Notes under the pieces: model-generated
Database searches by the model: none
The model's input: only the letters and a program-made list of their open reading frames with translations
What the model was told of the DNA's origin: nothing
Translations under genes and position numbers: made by a program
Shown here: one piece after another, positions 1 through 5,949 of the stretch
Position numbering within the stretch: the stretch's first letter is position 1
Layout of the letters: every line of letters starts with the position of its first letter
Origin: Methanomassiliicoccaceae archaeon
GTDB lineage: Archaea; Thermoplasmatota; Thermoplasmata; Methanomassiliicoccales; Methanomethylophilaceae
Direction of reading: 5' to 3'
DNA: 10,951 nucleotides
Assembly (NCBI GenBank): GCA_009778265.1
Contig: WRKA01000164.1
Span: forward strand, 1 to 10,951

Positions 1-617
1 AGGTCCACGATAGCCGCGCCGTTCTCGGAGTATCCGTCCGCTTTGATCTGGTCCGCCCATTTCTGCGTGACCGGCGCACCGCCGACTATAACCTTGAATG
101 AAGCCTTCGCTTCCTTTACAGCTTTCACCATCTCGCCCTGTACCTGCATGGTCGTTGTCATTAACGCCGAACCGCCAAGTACCTGGGCACCGTGTTCGGC
201 ACCAGCTTCCATAAAGGCCTCCGGCGATACGTCAGGTCCCATGTTGATGACCTTGTAGCCGGCGCCGCGAAGCATGGCGCAGCACACGTTCTTGCCTATC
301 TCATGTATGTCTCCCTGGACCGTGCCCATTATGACCGTTCCTTTCATAACGTCGGTGGCTCCTCCCATGATGGGTGCCAACAATTTGAGCGCGAGTTCCA
401 TCGTCTTCGATGCGGCAACGACCTGCGGGAGATAGATCTCCGCTTTGTCAAATCTGTCACCGATTGTTTCCATTCCCTTTCCAAGACCTTCCTGTACGAT
501 CATCTTAGGATCTATTTTTGCGTCGATCGCCGCTTTGGTGGCGCTTTCCGCAAGTTTCAGATCCCAGGTCTCGACAGACTTCTTGAGGTCCTCCAGTATT
601 TTTTTTTGGTCGCTCAT
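1..617 (-). CDS. Methylamine-type corrinoid protein (MtmC/MtbC/MttC family), 3' end outside window
   Basis: Cobalamin-binding protein that carries the methyl group between a methylamine methyltransferase and the methylcobamide:CoM methyltransferase in the cytoplasm. Reading from ATG at 617-615 gives 205 codons to the window edge; the family is about 215-220 residues, so only some 10-15 are missing. Residues 1-90 form the helical cap domain (with LPQVVAAS near 63-70). The Rossmann B12 domain follows, with the cobalt-ligand signature GDIHEIGK (Asp103, His105, Gly108), SALMTTTM at 150-157 and GGAPVTQ at 179-185. The His105 loop has Glu where Asp is usual (GDIHDIG). GGTGAT lies about five bases before ATG as a ribosome-binding site. 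It is read away from chlD behind a long leader. MtmC, MtbC and MttC cannot be separated by eye; with an mtmB homologue in the window MtmC is plausible, but no symbol is assigned. Confidence 0.95.
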   Translation of the reverse strand, partial: MSDQKKILEDLKKSVETWDLKLAESATKAAIDAKIDPKMIVQEGLGKGMETIGDRFDKAEIYLPQVVAASKTMELALKLLAPIMGGATDVMKGTVIMGTVQGDIHEIGKNVCCAMLRGAGYKVINMGPDVSPEAFMEAGAEHGAQVLGGSALMTTTMQVQGEMVKAVKEAKASFKVIVGGAPVTQKWADQIKADGYSENGAAIVD

Positions 618-847
618 TCAATCACCACGTTTTATCCGTTAAGAGAGCATTACTGCTCCCGACACACGGATCTTGGCCGGAAGGACGATTTCTGACGGAG
701 ACATTTTCGCCGACAGAGGCACCTCGAACGATCTCAGTCAGGGAAACGTGTCAATTCCGCCTTCTAGATGCCCCCATCACCTTTGACGTTCCATCAGTAA
801 TGGATAACTCCATAAACCGACCCCGCCAAAAAGAATAAGTCACGACT
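618..847 (-). promoter_or_regulatory. Long structured 5' leader of the corrinoid protein gene
   Basis: If transcription starts about 25 bases below the TATA box at 848-857, the leader is about 200 nt. It is GC-richer than the promoter zone above it and contains short inverted repeats. One is a 5-bp hairpin at 645-658 (GAGCA/TGCTC, four-base loop), about 28 nt before the start codon. Another is a stem at 692-716 (CTG-CGG against CCG-CAG with one central mismatch, 11-base loop). No known riboswitch is recognised. Long leaders occur on methyltransferase/corrinoid genes of other methylotrophic methanogens, so a post-transcriptional role is possible but is inferred. Confidence 0.4.
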
Positions 848-910
848 TTATATTTAAGTATTTCTCAAAAAATTCCATCTTTCCGAATGATATATATTAG
901 TGTTTCGTTT
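848..910 (-). promoter_or_regulatory. Two candidate TATA/BRE promoters for the corrinoid protein gene
   Basis: On the minus strand a BRE-like AAACGAAACA (910-901) is followed by CTAATATATA (900-891). Further down is a second TATA-like TTAAATATAA (857-848). The AAACGAAAC element recurs in front of the TATA box of pylT. Between the two TATA candidates lies TTTGAGAA (minus strand, 869-862), a motif seen in two other promoter regions here. Which box is used cannot be told from sequence. Confidence 0.55.
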
Positions 911-1191
911 AATTTTGATTTTTTTCCCAAGAGTTTATAACTATCATCTAGTAATTGATTTTGTAAATACTAATAATCGATATATTTATATTTACGAAAA
1001 TAATTGAAAAATCCTGTTTCTTCAGATCTTTTTTTTCAATTTATCCGGTAAAAGCACAGATATGATGGATGGATCGTCAATCCAGCCAAATACATTCTCC
1101 GGAGAACGGCGCCGCCGTGCTTCGCGGCCCGCCGAGGACGTGTGCGGCAGTGTTCATAATATATTGTTGAACGGGGACGCGCACTCGATGT
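911..1191. other. Gene-free spacer between chlD end and corrinoid-gene promoter
   Basis: From 911 to about 1040 the DNA is strongly AT-rich, with homopolymer T/A runs and no coding frame. From about 1041 to 1191 it is GC-rich, with short palindromic stretches such as CTCCGGAG near 1098-1105 and GC-rich GGCGCCGCC. No RNA gene, repeat array or convincing small gene was found. The A/T-rich part could serve as terminator for the leftward chlI-chlD transcript (minus-strand T runs around 1000-1017), which is inference. Confidence 0.5.
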
Positions 1192-3069
1192 TCACGCGGT
1201 CCGGAGGTCGTTCAGTCTGATGTATCGGGCACCGAGCATCTCCGACAGCCTGGATGCATAGTTCACCCGCCATATCGACGAGGTGGGGTCGATGACCACC
1301 CACTCCGTGTTCGGTATCCTCATCGTCTCGGCTATCTTCACCAGCTCCGTTGACGCATTTCCTTCAAGAACGGGATCGGTGGCGTCCCCGTCCGTCAGCA
1401 GTACGACGCAGCATCTCTCCTCTTTGTTCTTTCTCAGATAGTTGAGCAGATATTCTCTGATAAGAAGCAGCGCGGCGCCTAGCGGGGTCCCGTCGCCTAC
1501 TTCCGTATTCTCAAGGATGTCGCATATACTTTCGACGGAACGCGTGAACGGTACCGATATTCGGACATCCCCGGTCCTGAACGTGAGCAGCGCCACTTTA
1601 TCTCTCCGTACGTAACTGTCCATCAGCATCCCTTTGATCCCGTTCTTCATATCCTCCATGAACCACGATCTCCCCAGGGAGCCGCTTACGTCCACCGCGA
1701 ACAAGAAAGAACAGGAATCCTTTCTGTTCCGTATCTTTTCTCTGATATCCTGTCCGCGGATACTGACGCTCAATCCTTCGTTCGGACGGGACCGCTGATA
1801 CGGTGCGGCGGCACGTACGGTAGCGTCGAACGCAACATCCGTCACCCTTCCTTCCGGGATCTTGGATCCGCTGTACCTTCCCGTCCTTCCTTTGGCGGTC
1901 ATCTCTTTCCGCCTTCCCGTCCTTCCGCCTATACTGAGCAGACGCACCGCCTCAATTATCTCCATATCGTCAAGTTTCTCTCTGACGGAACCGATTATCT
2001 CGGCCACGGTGCCGAGATCGATGATGTCTCCGGACGGGTCGTATGTGATATGTTCGGGATCCGTGTCGGGGGTGTTCTCGATAACTCCCATCTTATACGC
2101 CGTCGCGGACCCCGAAGAGCTCTCCGCGGCGATCGTATCCTGTACGGCGTTATCTTCATCCTCCGGCCTTCCCGCCGGCCGGGGCTGCTCTCTCTTCCTT
2201 TCCTTTTTCGTTTCCCTTCTTCTGTGAAGGAGGCACAGGACCGCCGCCTCCTTTATGTCGTCATCCGAAACATCCGTCCGTCCGTCGAGGGCCGCAAGCA
2301 CTTTCGACACTCTTGCAACGGATATATCCGCGCGGTGTCCCTTGACCTTCAGGTTCATGCAGACATCGGATATCCTGATCAGGCCGGATGCCGTTATCCT
2401 AACGTCCTTCAGGATCCTCTTCGCCTCGTTTATTTTTTTAAGTACACTATCATCGCGGGCCGAATATCTTTCCGCGAATCCTTCCGGATCGGTATCGAAC
2501 TCCAGATTCGACAGTATCACCGAATCCCTTTTTTCTATATCGTCGGCGGAATACGACTGGACGCAGATGTCGAACCTGTCGGCCATGCCGTCCGGCAGCG
2601 TTCCTTCGGCCGGGTCCATAGTTGCTATGACCTTCGTATCAATATCGTATCCGGCCGATATCCCTTCCCTTTCCACTATCACTTTACCGGATTCGACGCA
2701 GCCCAGCATGGAACTGATGATACTTGTGTCGAAGAGATTGATGTTGTCCACATAAAGGATGTTCTTGTCCGCCCTCTGCATTATCCCTCCCTTCACCACC
2801 GTCTTACCGAACATTATCGCCTCCTCGATATCAAGTCCTCCGTACAGGTCCTCGGAGGTGACGTTCTGCGGAACGTTCACTATGTCCGCATGAGGAAGCA
2901 TGTTCACGAAAGACCTTACAAGAACGCTCTTGGCGGTGCCCGCCGGGCCTTTGATAAGTACTCCCAAGATGTTATCGTCCACAGCGGCGCACATCAGCGC
3001 TTTCTTAACATCGTCCATCCCGCTTACGGCAGAAAAAGGAAAACAGCGTCTCAGAGGTCCTGAAGACAT
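1192..3069 (-). CDS. chlD: ChlD/BchD/CobT-like chelatase subunit: AAA+ domain plus C-terminal VWA domain
   Basis: 625-residue partner of the ChlI-type motor in metal chelatases (Mg in protoporphyrin, Co in corrin ring). An N-terminal AAA+ module (about 10-290) has Walker A GPAGTAKS at 41-48 and Walker B LYVDNINLFD around 105-114. The usual Glu after the Walker B Asp is Asn109, as expected for a D subunit that does not hydrolyse ATP well. A charged, low-complexity linker (about 286-345) leads to a VWA domain (about 452-625) with a complete MIDAS: D460-x-S462-x-S464, Thr528 in GDGTPLG, and Asp560 in LLTDGD. The start ATG at 3069-3067 lies inside the end of chlI (19-bp overlap), so the pair is probably translationally coupled. 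No CobN/ChlH catalytic subunit is in the window. Cobalt insertion for the corrinoid enzymes beside it is the likeliest role, by inference. Confidence 0.88.
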   Translation of the reverse strand: MSSGPLRRCFPFSAVSGMDDVKKALMCAAVDDNILGVLIKGPAGTAKSVLVRSFVNMLPHADIVNVPQNVTSEDLYGGLDIEEAIMFGKTVVKGGIMQRADKNILYVDNINLFDTSIISSMLGCVESGKVIVEREGISAGYDIDTKVIATMDPAEGTLPDGMADRFDICVQSYSADDIEKRDSVILSNLEFDTDPEGFAERYSARDDSVLKKINEAKRILKDVRITASGLIRISDVCMNLKVKGHRADISVARVSKVLAALDGRTDVSDDDIKEAAVLCLLHRRRETKKERKREQPRPAGRPEDEDNAVQDTIAAESSSGSATAYKMGVIENTPDTDPEHITYDPSGDIIDLGTVAEIIGSVREKLDDMEIIEAVRLLSIGGRTGRRKEMTAKGRTGRYSGSKIPEGRVTDVAFDATVRAAAPYQRSRPNEGLSVSIRGQDIREKIRNRKDSCSFLFAVDVSGSLGRSWFMEDMKNGIKGMLMDSYVRRDKVALLTFRTGDVRISVPFTRSVESICDILENTEVGDGTPLGAALLLIREYLLNYLRKNKEERCCVVLLTDGDATDPVLEGNASTELVKIAETMRIPNTEWVVIDPTSSIWRVNYASRLSEMLGARYIRLNDLRTA

Positions 3070-4082
3070 GTTCCCAGTTCCTCCATGTCGAACTTGGACT
3101 CTTCGAACGGTTTTCTTTTTATGCGGTGCGAAAGCACCAGCGGGGCGACGGCGGCTATGTCCTCCTTGCCCGCTCCGGCCCTTCCGTCAAGGGCGGCGTT
3201 GGCCATCGCCGCTCTTACCATCGTTATATCCGCTCTGTGGCCGTCCATCTCGAAATGAAGGGAGACGCGCGACGCCATTGATATGAGTGTTCTGTCCGCC
3301 TTTGTCCCGGAAAGTATCTTTCTCGCGTCGAGTATGTTCTTCTTTATCCTTTGTGTCTCTTCCGCATAAGTTCTCGTGAATCCTTCCGGGTCGGCGTCGA
3401 ATGCAAGTCTTCTCGCGACGATCTCCGCTCTCGTCGAGATATCGTTCTCTCCGCGGATCTCAACGCACAGACCGAATCTGTCCAGGAGCTGGGGTCTGAT
3501 ATCCCCTTCTTCGGGATTCATCGATCCCACCAGAATGAAACGCGACGGATGCTGGAACGATATCCCTTCCCGTTCCACATAGTTCACACCCATCGCCGCC
3601 GTGTCCAAAAGGAGATCGACCATATGATCGTCCAGAAGATTCACCTCATCCACATACAGTAAATTACCGTTGGCCTGCGCGAGTACGCCGGGCTCGAATT
3701 TTTTCTTTCCCGTCTGAAGCACGTGTTCTATATCCAGCGTACCGGCGATCCTGTCCTCCGTTGCGCTCAGCGGCAGTTCGACGACGCGCATCGCCGATCT
3801 TTCATGTTCCGGTTCAATTCCGGCGGCCGCGGCCTCCGCGCAGCTCGGGCAGCGCCCCCTGCCCGGTCTCGGGTCGCAGTTGAAGGGACACCCTTTCACA
3901 CGTTCGGCATCGGGAAGGATCTGCGCCAAGGACCTCACCGCGGTCGATTTGGCGGTCCCTTTCTCTCCTTTGATCAGGGCCCCGCCTATGCTCGGATCCA
4001 CGATGTTCAGAAGTAAAGCGGTCTTCATCTGCTCTTGGCCGGCGATCGCGGCGAACGGAAATATCAGGTGTCTGTCTGCCAT
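3051..4082 (-). CDS. chlI: ChlI/BchI-like AAA+ ATPase subunit of a metal chelatase
   Basis: 343-residue AAA+ motor, normal length for ChlI/BchI (about 335-350). It opens with the family pattern FPFAAIAGQEQMK (8-20). Walker A is GEKGTAKS (39-46), Walker B LLYVDEVNLL (141-150, Asp145-Glu146 both present), sensor-1 Asn189 in SMNPEEG, and PQLLDRFG (197-204) carries the arginine-finger region. Unlike ChlD the catalytic Glu is present, so this should be the active ATPase. Four cysteines, C65-x3-C69-x8-C78-x2-C81, sit in the loop that begins with the family motif CPFNCDP and could bind zinc. ATG at 4082-4080 is the family start. A TATA-like element about 25 bases upstream suggests a leaderless transcript. 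It is first gene of a two-gene operon with chlD. Mg-chelatase proper is unlikely in a methanogen; a CobN-type cobaltochelatase is the better guess. Confidence 0.9.
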   Translation of the reverse strand: MADRHLIFPFAAIAGQEQMKTALLLNIVDPSIGGALIKGEKGTAKSTAVRSLAQILPDAERVKGCPFNCDPRPGRGRCPSCAEAAAAGIEPEHERSAMRVVELPLSATEDRIAGTLDIEHVLQTGKKKFEPGVLAQANGNLLYVDEVNLLDDHMVDLLLDTAAMGVNYVEREGISFQHPSRFILVGSMNPEEGDIRPQLLDRFGLCVEIRGENDISTRAEIVARRLAFDADPEGFTRTYAEETQRIKKNILDARKILSGTKADRTLISMASRVSLHFEMDGHRADITMVRAAMANAALDGRAGAGKEDIAAVAPLVLSHRIKRKPFEESKFDMEELGTCLQDL

Positions 4083-4104
4083 CCGGACAAAGAAGCGTTA
4101 CTGA

Positions 4105-4123
4105 TTTATTAAATTTTTGAGAA
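4105..4123 (-). promoter_or_regulatory. Candidate chlI promoter
   Basis: On the minus strand ATTTAATAAA (4114-4105) lies about 25 bases before the chlI start codon, the spacing expected if the mRNA begins at or near ATG. TTCTCAAA (minus strand, 4123-4116), the reverse complement of the TTTGAGAA motif, abuts it. A second TATA-like sequence farther up (4177-4168 read leftward) could also serve chlI with a leader of about 65 nt. Confidence 0.45.
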
Positions 4124-4167
4124 GGAATAAATACTATCATTTTTTTTGATCTTGTTCCGGCATATGT

Positions 4168-4217
4168 TATATTTAAAATATTCAGTAAGATTAAATACTG
4201 TTCCGTCATTTACGGAA
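4168..4217 (+). promoter_or_regulatory. Candidate mtmB promoter and leader hairpin
   Basis: TATATTTAAA at 4168-4177 is a good archaeal TATA box; a start about 25 bases on would give a leader of about 65 nt. The leader begins with a perfect 6-bp hairpin, TTCCGT (4201-4206) against ACGGAA (4212-4217), loop CATTT. A GAGG ribosome-binding site lies at 4254-4257, four bases before ATG. ATGAT (4246-4250) can pair with ATCAT (4259-4263), placing that site in a loop and part of the start codon in a weak stem. Confidence 0.5.
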
Positions 4218-4261
4218 TCGGCATCCCAGATCACATTCCGGGCGGATGATCCTGAGGCATC

Positions 4262-5644
4262 ATGAACATATCAAGACCGGTATCGATATTCGAAGCTCAC
4301 GACAGGTTCCTTAACGGAAAAAAGGTACGCGAGGACACGTGGGACTACGAGATCATTCCAGTAAATGCGGTAAATATCAAGAACAGATACAAATTGGCGT
4401 TCGGTAAGGATACGGTACCGGAGGACAGAGATATCAAGGACCGTCTTTTCAGTGCCGGCGTGGATATGCTCGTCGAGACGGGATTCTTCAATCCGGATAC
4501 GGGTAAAGTGATGCACGTCACGGAAGCGGAGATCTTCGAAGGTCTGAAAAAGGCCGGCAAACGGCTGAGGATGGGTTCCGGCAAGGACGAGGTGACATGC
4601 GAACGCCGCAGCGGGAACAGTTCGGTCAGACCGATAATACAGGGAGGGCCCACCGGAACGCCCGTTTCCGAGGAGTTATTCGTAACGATGATACACGCAT
4701 ATGCGCAGGAGGCCACGGTGGACGCGCTGGCGAGCGGGGTGATGTCGACGATCGACGGTCATCCTCCCATGACAAATACGCCATGGGAGATCAAGGCCAC
4801 CCTGGCGGAGATAAGGGCGGTGAGAGAGGGAGCGGCAAGGGCGGAACGTTCGGGAATGGCGATAAAAGGTCCGGAGACCCCGCTGTCGATAGGCGGACAC
4901 TTAGTATCGAATTCCGGCGGAGCTCTCGGAAAGACGGACCCGCATATGTGTTCGCAGCTGAACGAACTGAAGATAGATACCACGGGACTCAACATCATCG
5001 CGGGATGGGTCGCCGACAGCAATATAATAATGATGGAACAGATGCCCATATTCGGAGGATACTGCGGCGGCATCGAAGAATCGGCGATATGCGACGTCGC
5101 CACAACGTTAGCGTCGTTCGCGATATTCGGTGTCAACATCCATATCGACGGTCCTATCCATATGAAATGGGGGGCCACGACCGCCCGGGAGACATTACAG
5201 ATCGCCGGACACGTTGCGGCCGCGATAGATGCGAACACGGATATCCTTCTCGCCAATCAGTATTATACGGCGGCCGGTCCGTGCACGGAGATGTGCTTAC
5301 TGGAAACGGCGGCACAGGCGATCACCGACACGGTGTCGGGGAGAGAGCTTCTTTCGGGTGTCGCGTCGGCGAAGGGCGTTTCCCGGGACAAGACGACACC
5401 GATGGAGGCGAGGATAATGGGCGATGTCGCCTCCGCCGCCGCCGGTATGAAACTTTCGGACGCCAACGAGATGATCGAACGCCTGATATCCGGGTACGAG
5501 GACGATCTGTCCCATCCTCCGAAGGGCAGGCGTTTCCAGGACTGTTACGATCTGAGGACGATAACGCCGTCCAAGGAGCATACGGAAGTCTACGAGAACG
5601 CGGTGCAGATGCTCAACGAACTCGGACTCGGGTTAAGGTACTGA
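4262..5644 (+). CDS. mtmB: Monomethylamine methyltransferase homologue MtmB with Lys instead of pyrrolysine at 202
   Basis: MtmB moves the methyl group of monomethylamine to its corrinoid protein; it is a TIM-barrel enzyme whose Pyl202, encoded by UAG, is thought to bind the amine. This protein has 460 residues (M. barkeri MtmB 458) and aligns without gaps through the catalytic region. Family blocks include QGGPTGTPVSE (127-137), SQLNELKID (231-239), EQMPIFGGY (259-267), WGATTARET (303-311), NQYYTAAGPCTEMCLLE (332-348) and GREILSGVA-like (360-368). In GMAIKGPET the residue at 202 is Lys, codon AAA at 4865-4867, so no in-frame UAG exists. Of the known pocket residues Glu259, Gln333 and Tyr335 are kept, while Glu229 is Met. 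The fold is surely MtmB; whether it uses monomethylamine is uncertain. It is first in the plus-strand group, with its own promoter and terminator-like sequences. Confidence 0.93.
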   Translation: MNISRPVSIFEAHDRFLNGKKVREDTWDYEIIPVNAVNIKNRYKLAFGKDTVPEDRDIKDRLFSAGVDMLVETGFFNPDTGKVMHVTEAEIFEGLKKAGKRLRMGSGKDEVTCERRSGNSSVRPIIQGGPTGTPVSEELFVTMIHAYAQEATVDALASGVMSTIDGHPPMTNTPWEIKATLAEIRAVREGAARAERSGMAIKGPETPLSIGGHLVSNSGGALGKTDPHMCSQLNELKIDTTGLNIIAGWVADSNIIMMEQMPIFGGYCGGIEESAICDVATTLASFAIFGVNIHIDGPIHMKWGATTARETLQIAGHVAAAIDANTDILLANQYYTAAGPCTEMCLLETAAQAITDTVSGRELLSGVASAKGVSRDKTTPMEARIMGDVASAAAGMKLSDANEMIERLISGYEDDLSHPPKGRRFQDCYDLRTITPSKEHTEVYENAVQMLNELGLGLRY

Positions 5645-5712
5645 TATTTTTTCGATCGGCCGTACGGCCCTGTATCGTTCCGTATCCTTTTCGGCGGATA
5701 CTCTGTTTTACT
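5645..5712 (+). terminator. Probable transcription terminator after mtmB
   Basis: Straight after the stop codon comes a T run, then a perfect 12-bp palindrome GGCCGTACGGCC (5658-5669). A 6-bp hairpin follows, GTATCC (5682-5687) against GGATAC (5696-5701), and then a pyrimidine/T-rich stretch. Archaeal termination needs mainly T tracts, so the T-rich flanks are the stronger evidence. The palindrome could instead be a protein-binding site. Confidence 0.4.
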
Positions 5713-5780
5713 CTTATCTGTATTACTATTAGAATTAATATTTTTCTATATATTATTTTAGCGATAGAAATATTTAAATA

Positions 5781-5797
5781 TCATTCTTTGAGAATGA
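5781..5797. promoter_or_regulatory. Perfect dyad, possible operator upstream of pylT
   Basis: TCATTCT-TTG-AGAATGA is a perfect inverted repeat with 7-bp arms and a 3-bp centre. It lies between two TATA-like sequences (5771-5780 and 5815-5824), 10 bp above the BRE of the nearer one. It contains TTTGAGAA (5787-5794), the motif shared with the promoters of the corrinoid gene and chlI/mtmB. The position fits an operator, activator site or, less likely, a chance repeat in AT-rich DNA. Confidence 0.45.
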
Positions 5798-5807
5798 AGC
5801 ACAAAAA

Positions 5808-5824
5808 CGAAACCTTTAAATATA
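5808..5824 (+). promoter_or_regulatory. Promoter (BRE + TATA) of the pylT-pylS-pylC unit
   Basis: CGAAACC (5808-5814) directly followed by TTTAAATATA (5815-5824) is a textbook archaeal BRE/TATA pair. Transcription should begin around 5841-5846, some 15 nt before the mature tRNA 5' end. A second, weaker TATA (TATTTAAATA, 5771-5780) lies above it. Confidence 0.7.
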
Positions 5825-5859
5825 GTATATCAATAATATATTTAGTAACATTAGTATGA

Positions 5860-5926
5860 GGGGGACGGTCTGGGACCAGTAGGCCTCTACAGCCGCGCCA
5901 GCGGGGTTCGATCCCCCGGTCCCTCG
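5860..5926 (+). tRNA. pylT: tRNA-Pyl, anticodon CUA (amber)
   Basis: 67-nt tRNA of the minimal Methanomassiliicoccales type. The acceptor GGGGGAC (5860-5866) pairs with GTCCCTC (5919-5925), with one G-U; discriminator G at 5926; CCA not encoded. There is no connector base between acceptor and D stem, as in M. alvus tRNA-Pyl. The D stem is GGTC/GACC (5867-5870, 5874-5877) with a loop of only three bases (TGG). The anticodon loop CTCTACA (5885-5891) has CUA at 5887-5889. The T stem is CGGGG/CCCCG (5902-5906, 5914-5918) with loop TTCGATC. The anticodon stem is broken: three inner pairs (GGC/GCC), an unpaired A5881 against G5895-C5896, then G-C and U-G pairs. The base after the anticodon is C (5890), where a purine, usually A, is expected. 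pylS follows after 23 bases. Confidence 0.92.
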
Positions 5927-5949
5927 CTCAGTACACCGAAGGGAGTTAA

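Noticed and set aside
1062..1220. 52-residue plus-strand frame in the chlD/corrinoid spacer (two ATGs at 1062)
   Set aside because: No ribosome-binding site, an Arg-rich low-information product, and the 3' end overlaps chlD on the opposite strand.
2050..3063. Long plus-strand open frame of 337 codons opposite chlD
   Set aside because: It is antisense to a clear AAA+/VWA gene, its protein is His/Arg/Tyr-rich with no family motif, and it has no ribosome-binding site. It is a shadow of the coding strand's codon bias.
3814..4209. 131-codon minus-strand frame reaching above the chlI start
   Set aside because: Out of frame with chlI; after its first 30 codons it is an Arg-rich shadow. chlI itself begins at 4082 with the family N-terminus.
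5658..5669. Palindrome GGCCGTACGGCC as a specific operator
   Set aside because: A single occurrence directly after mtmB and away from promoter elements; noted only within the terminator region.
4597..5859. 420-codon plus-strand frame overlapping mtmB
   Set aside because: It is out of frame with the fully conserved mtmB, Arg/Gly/Asp-rich and without recognisable domains; it continues into the AT-rich gap only by chance.
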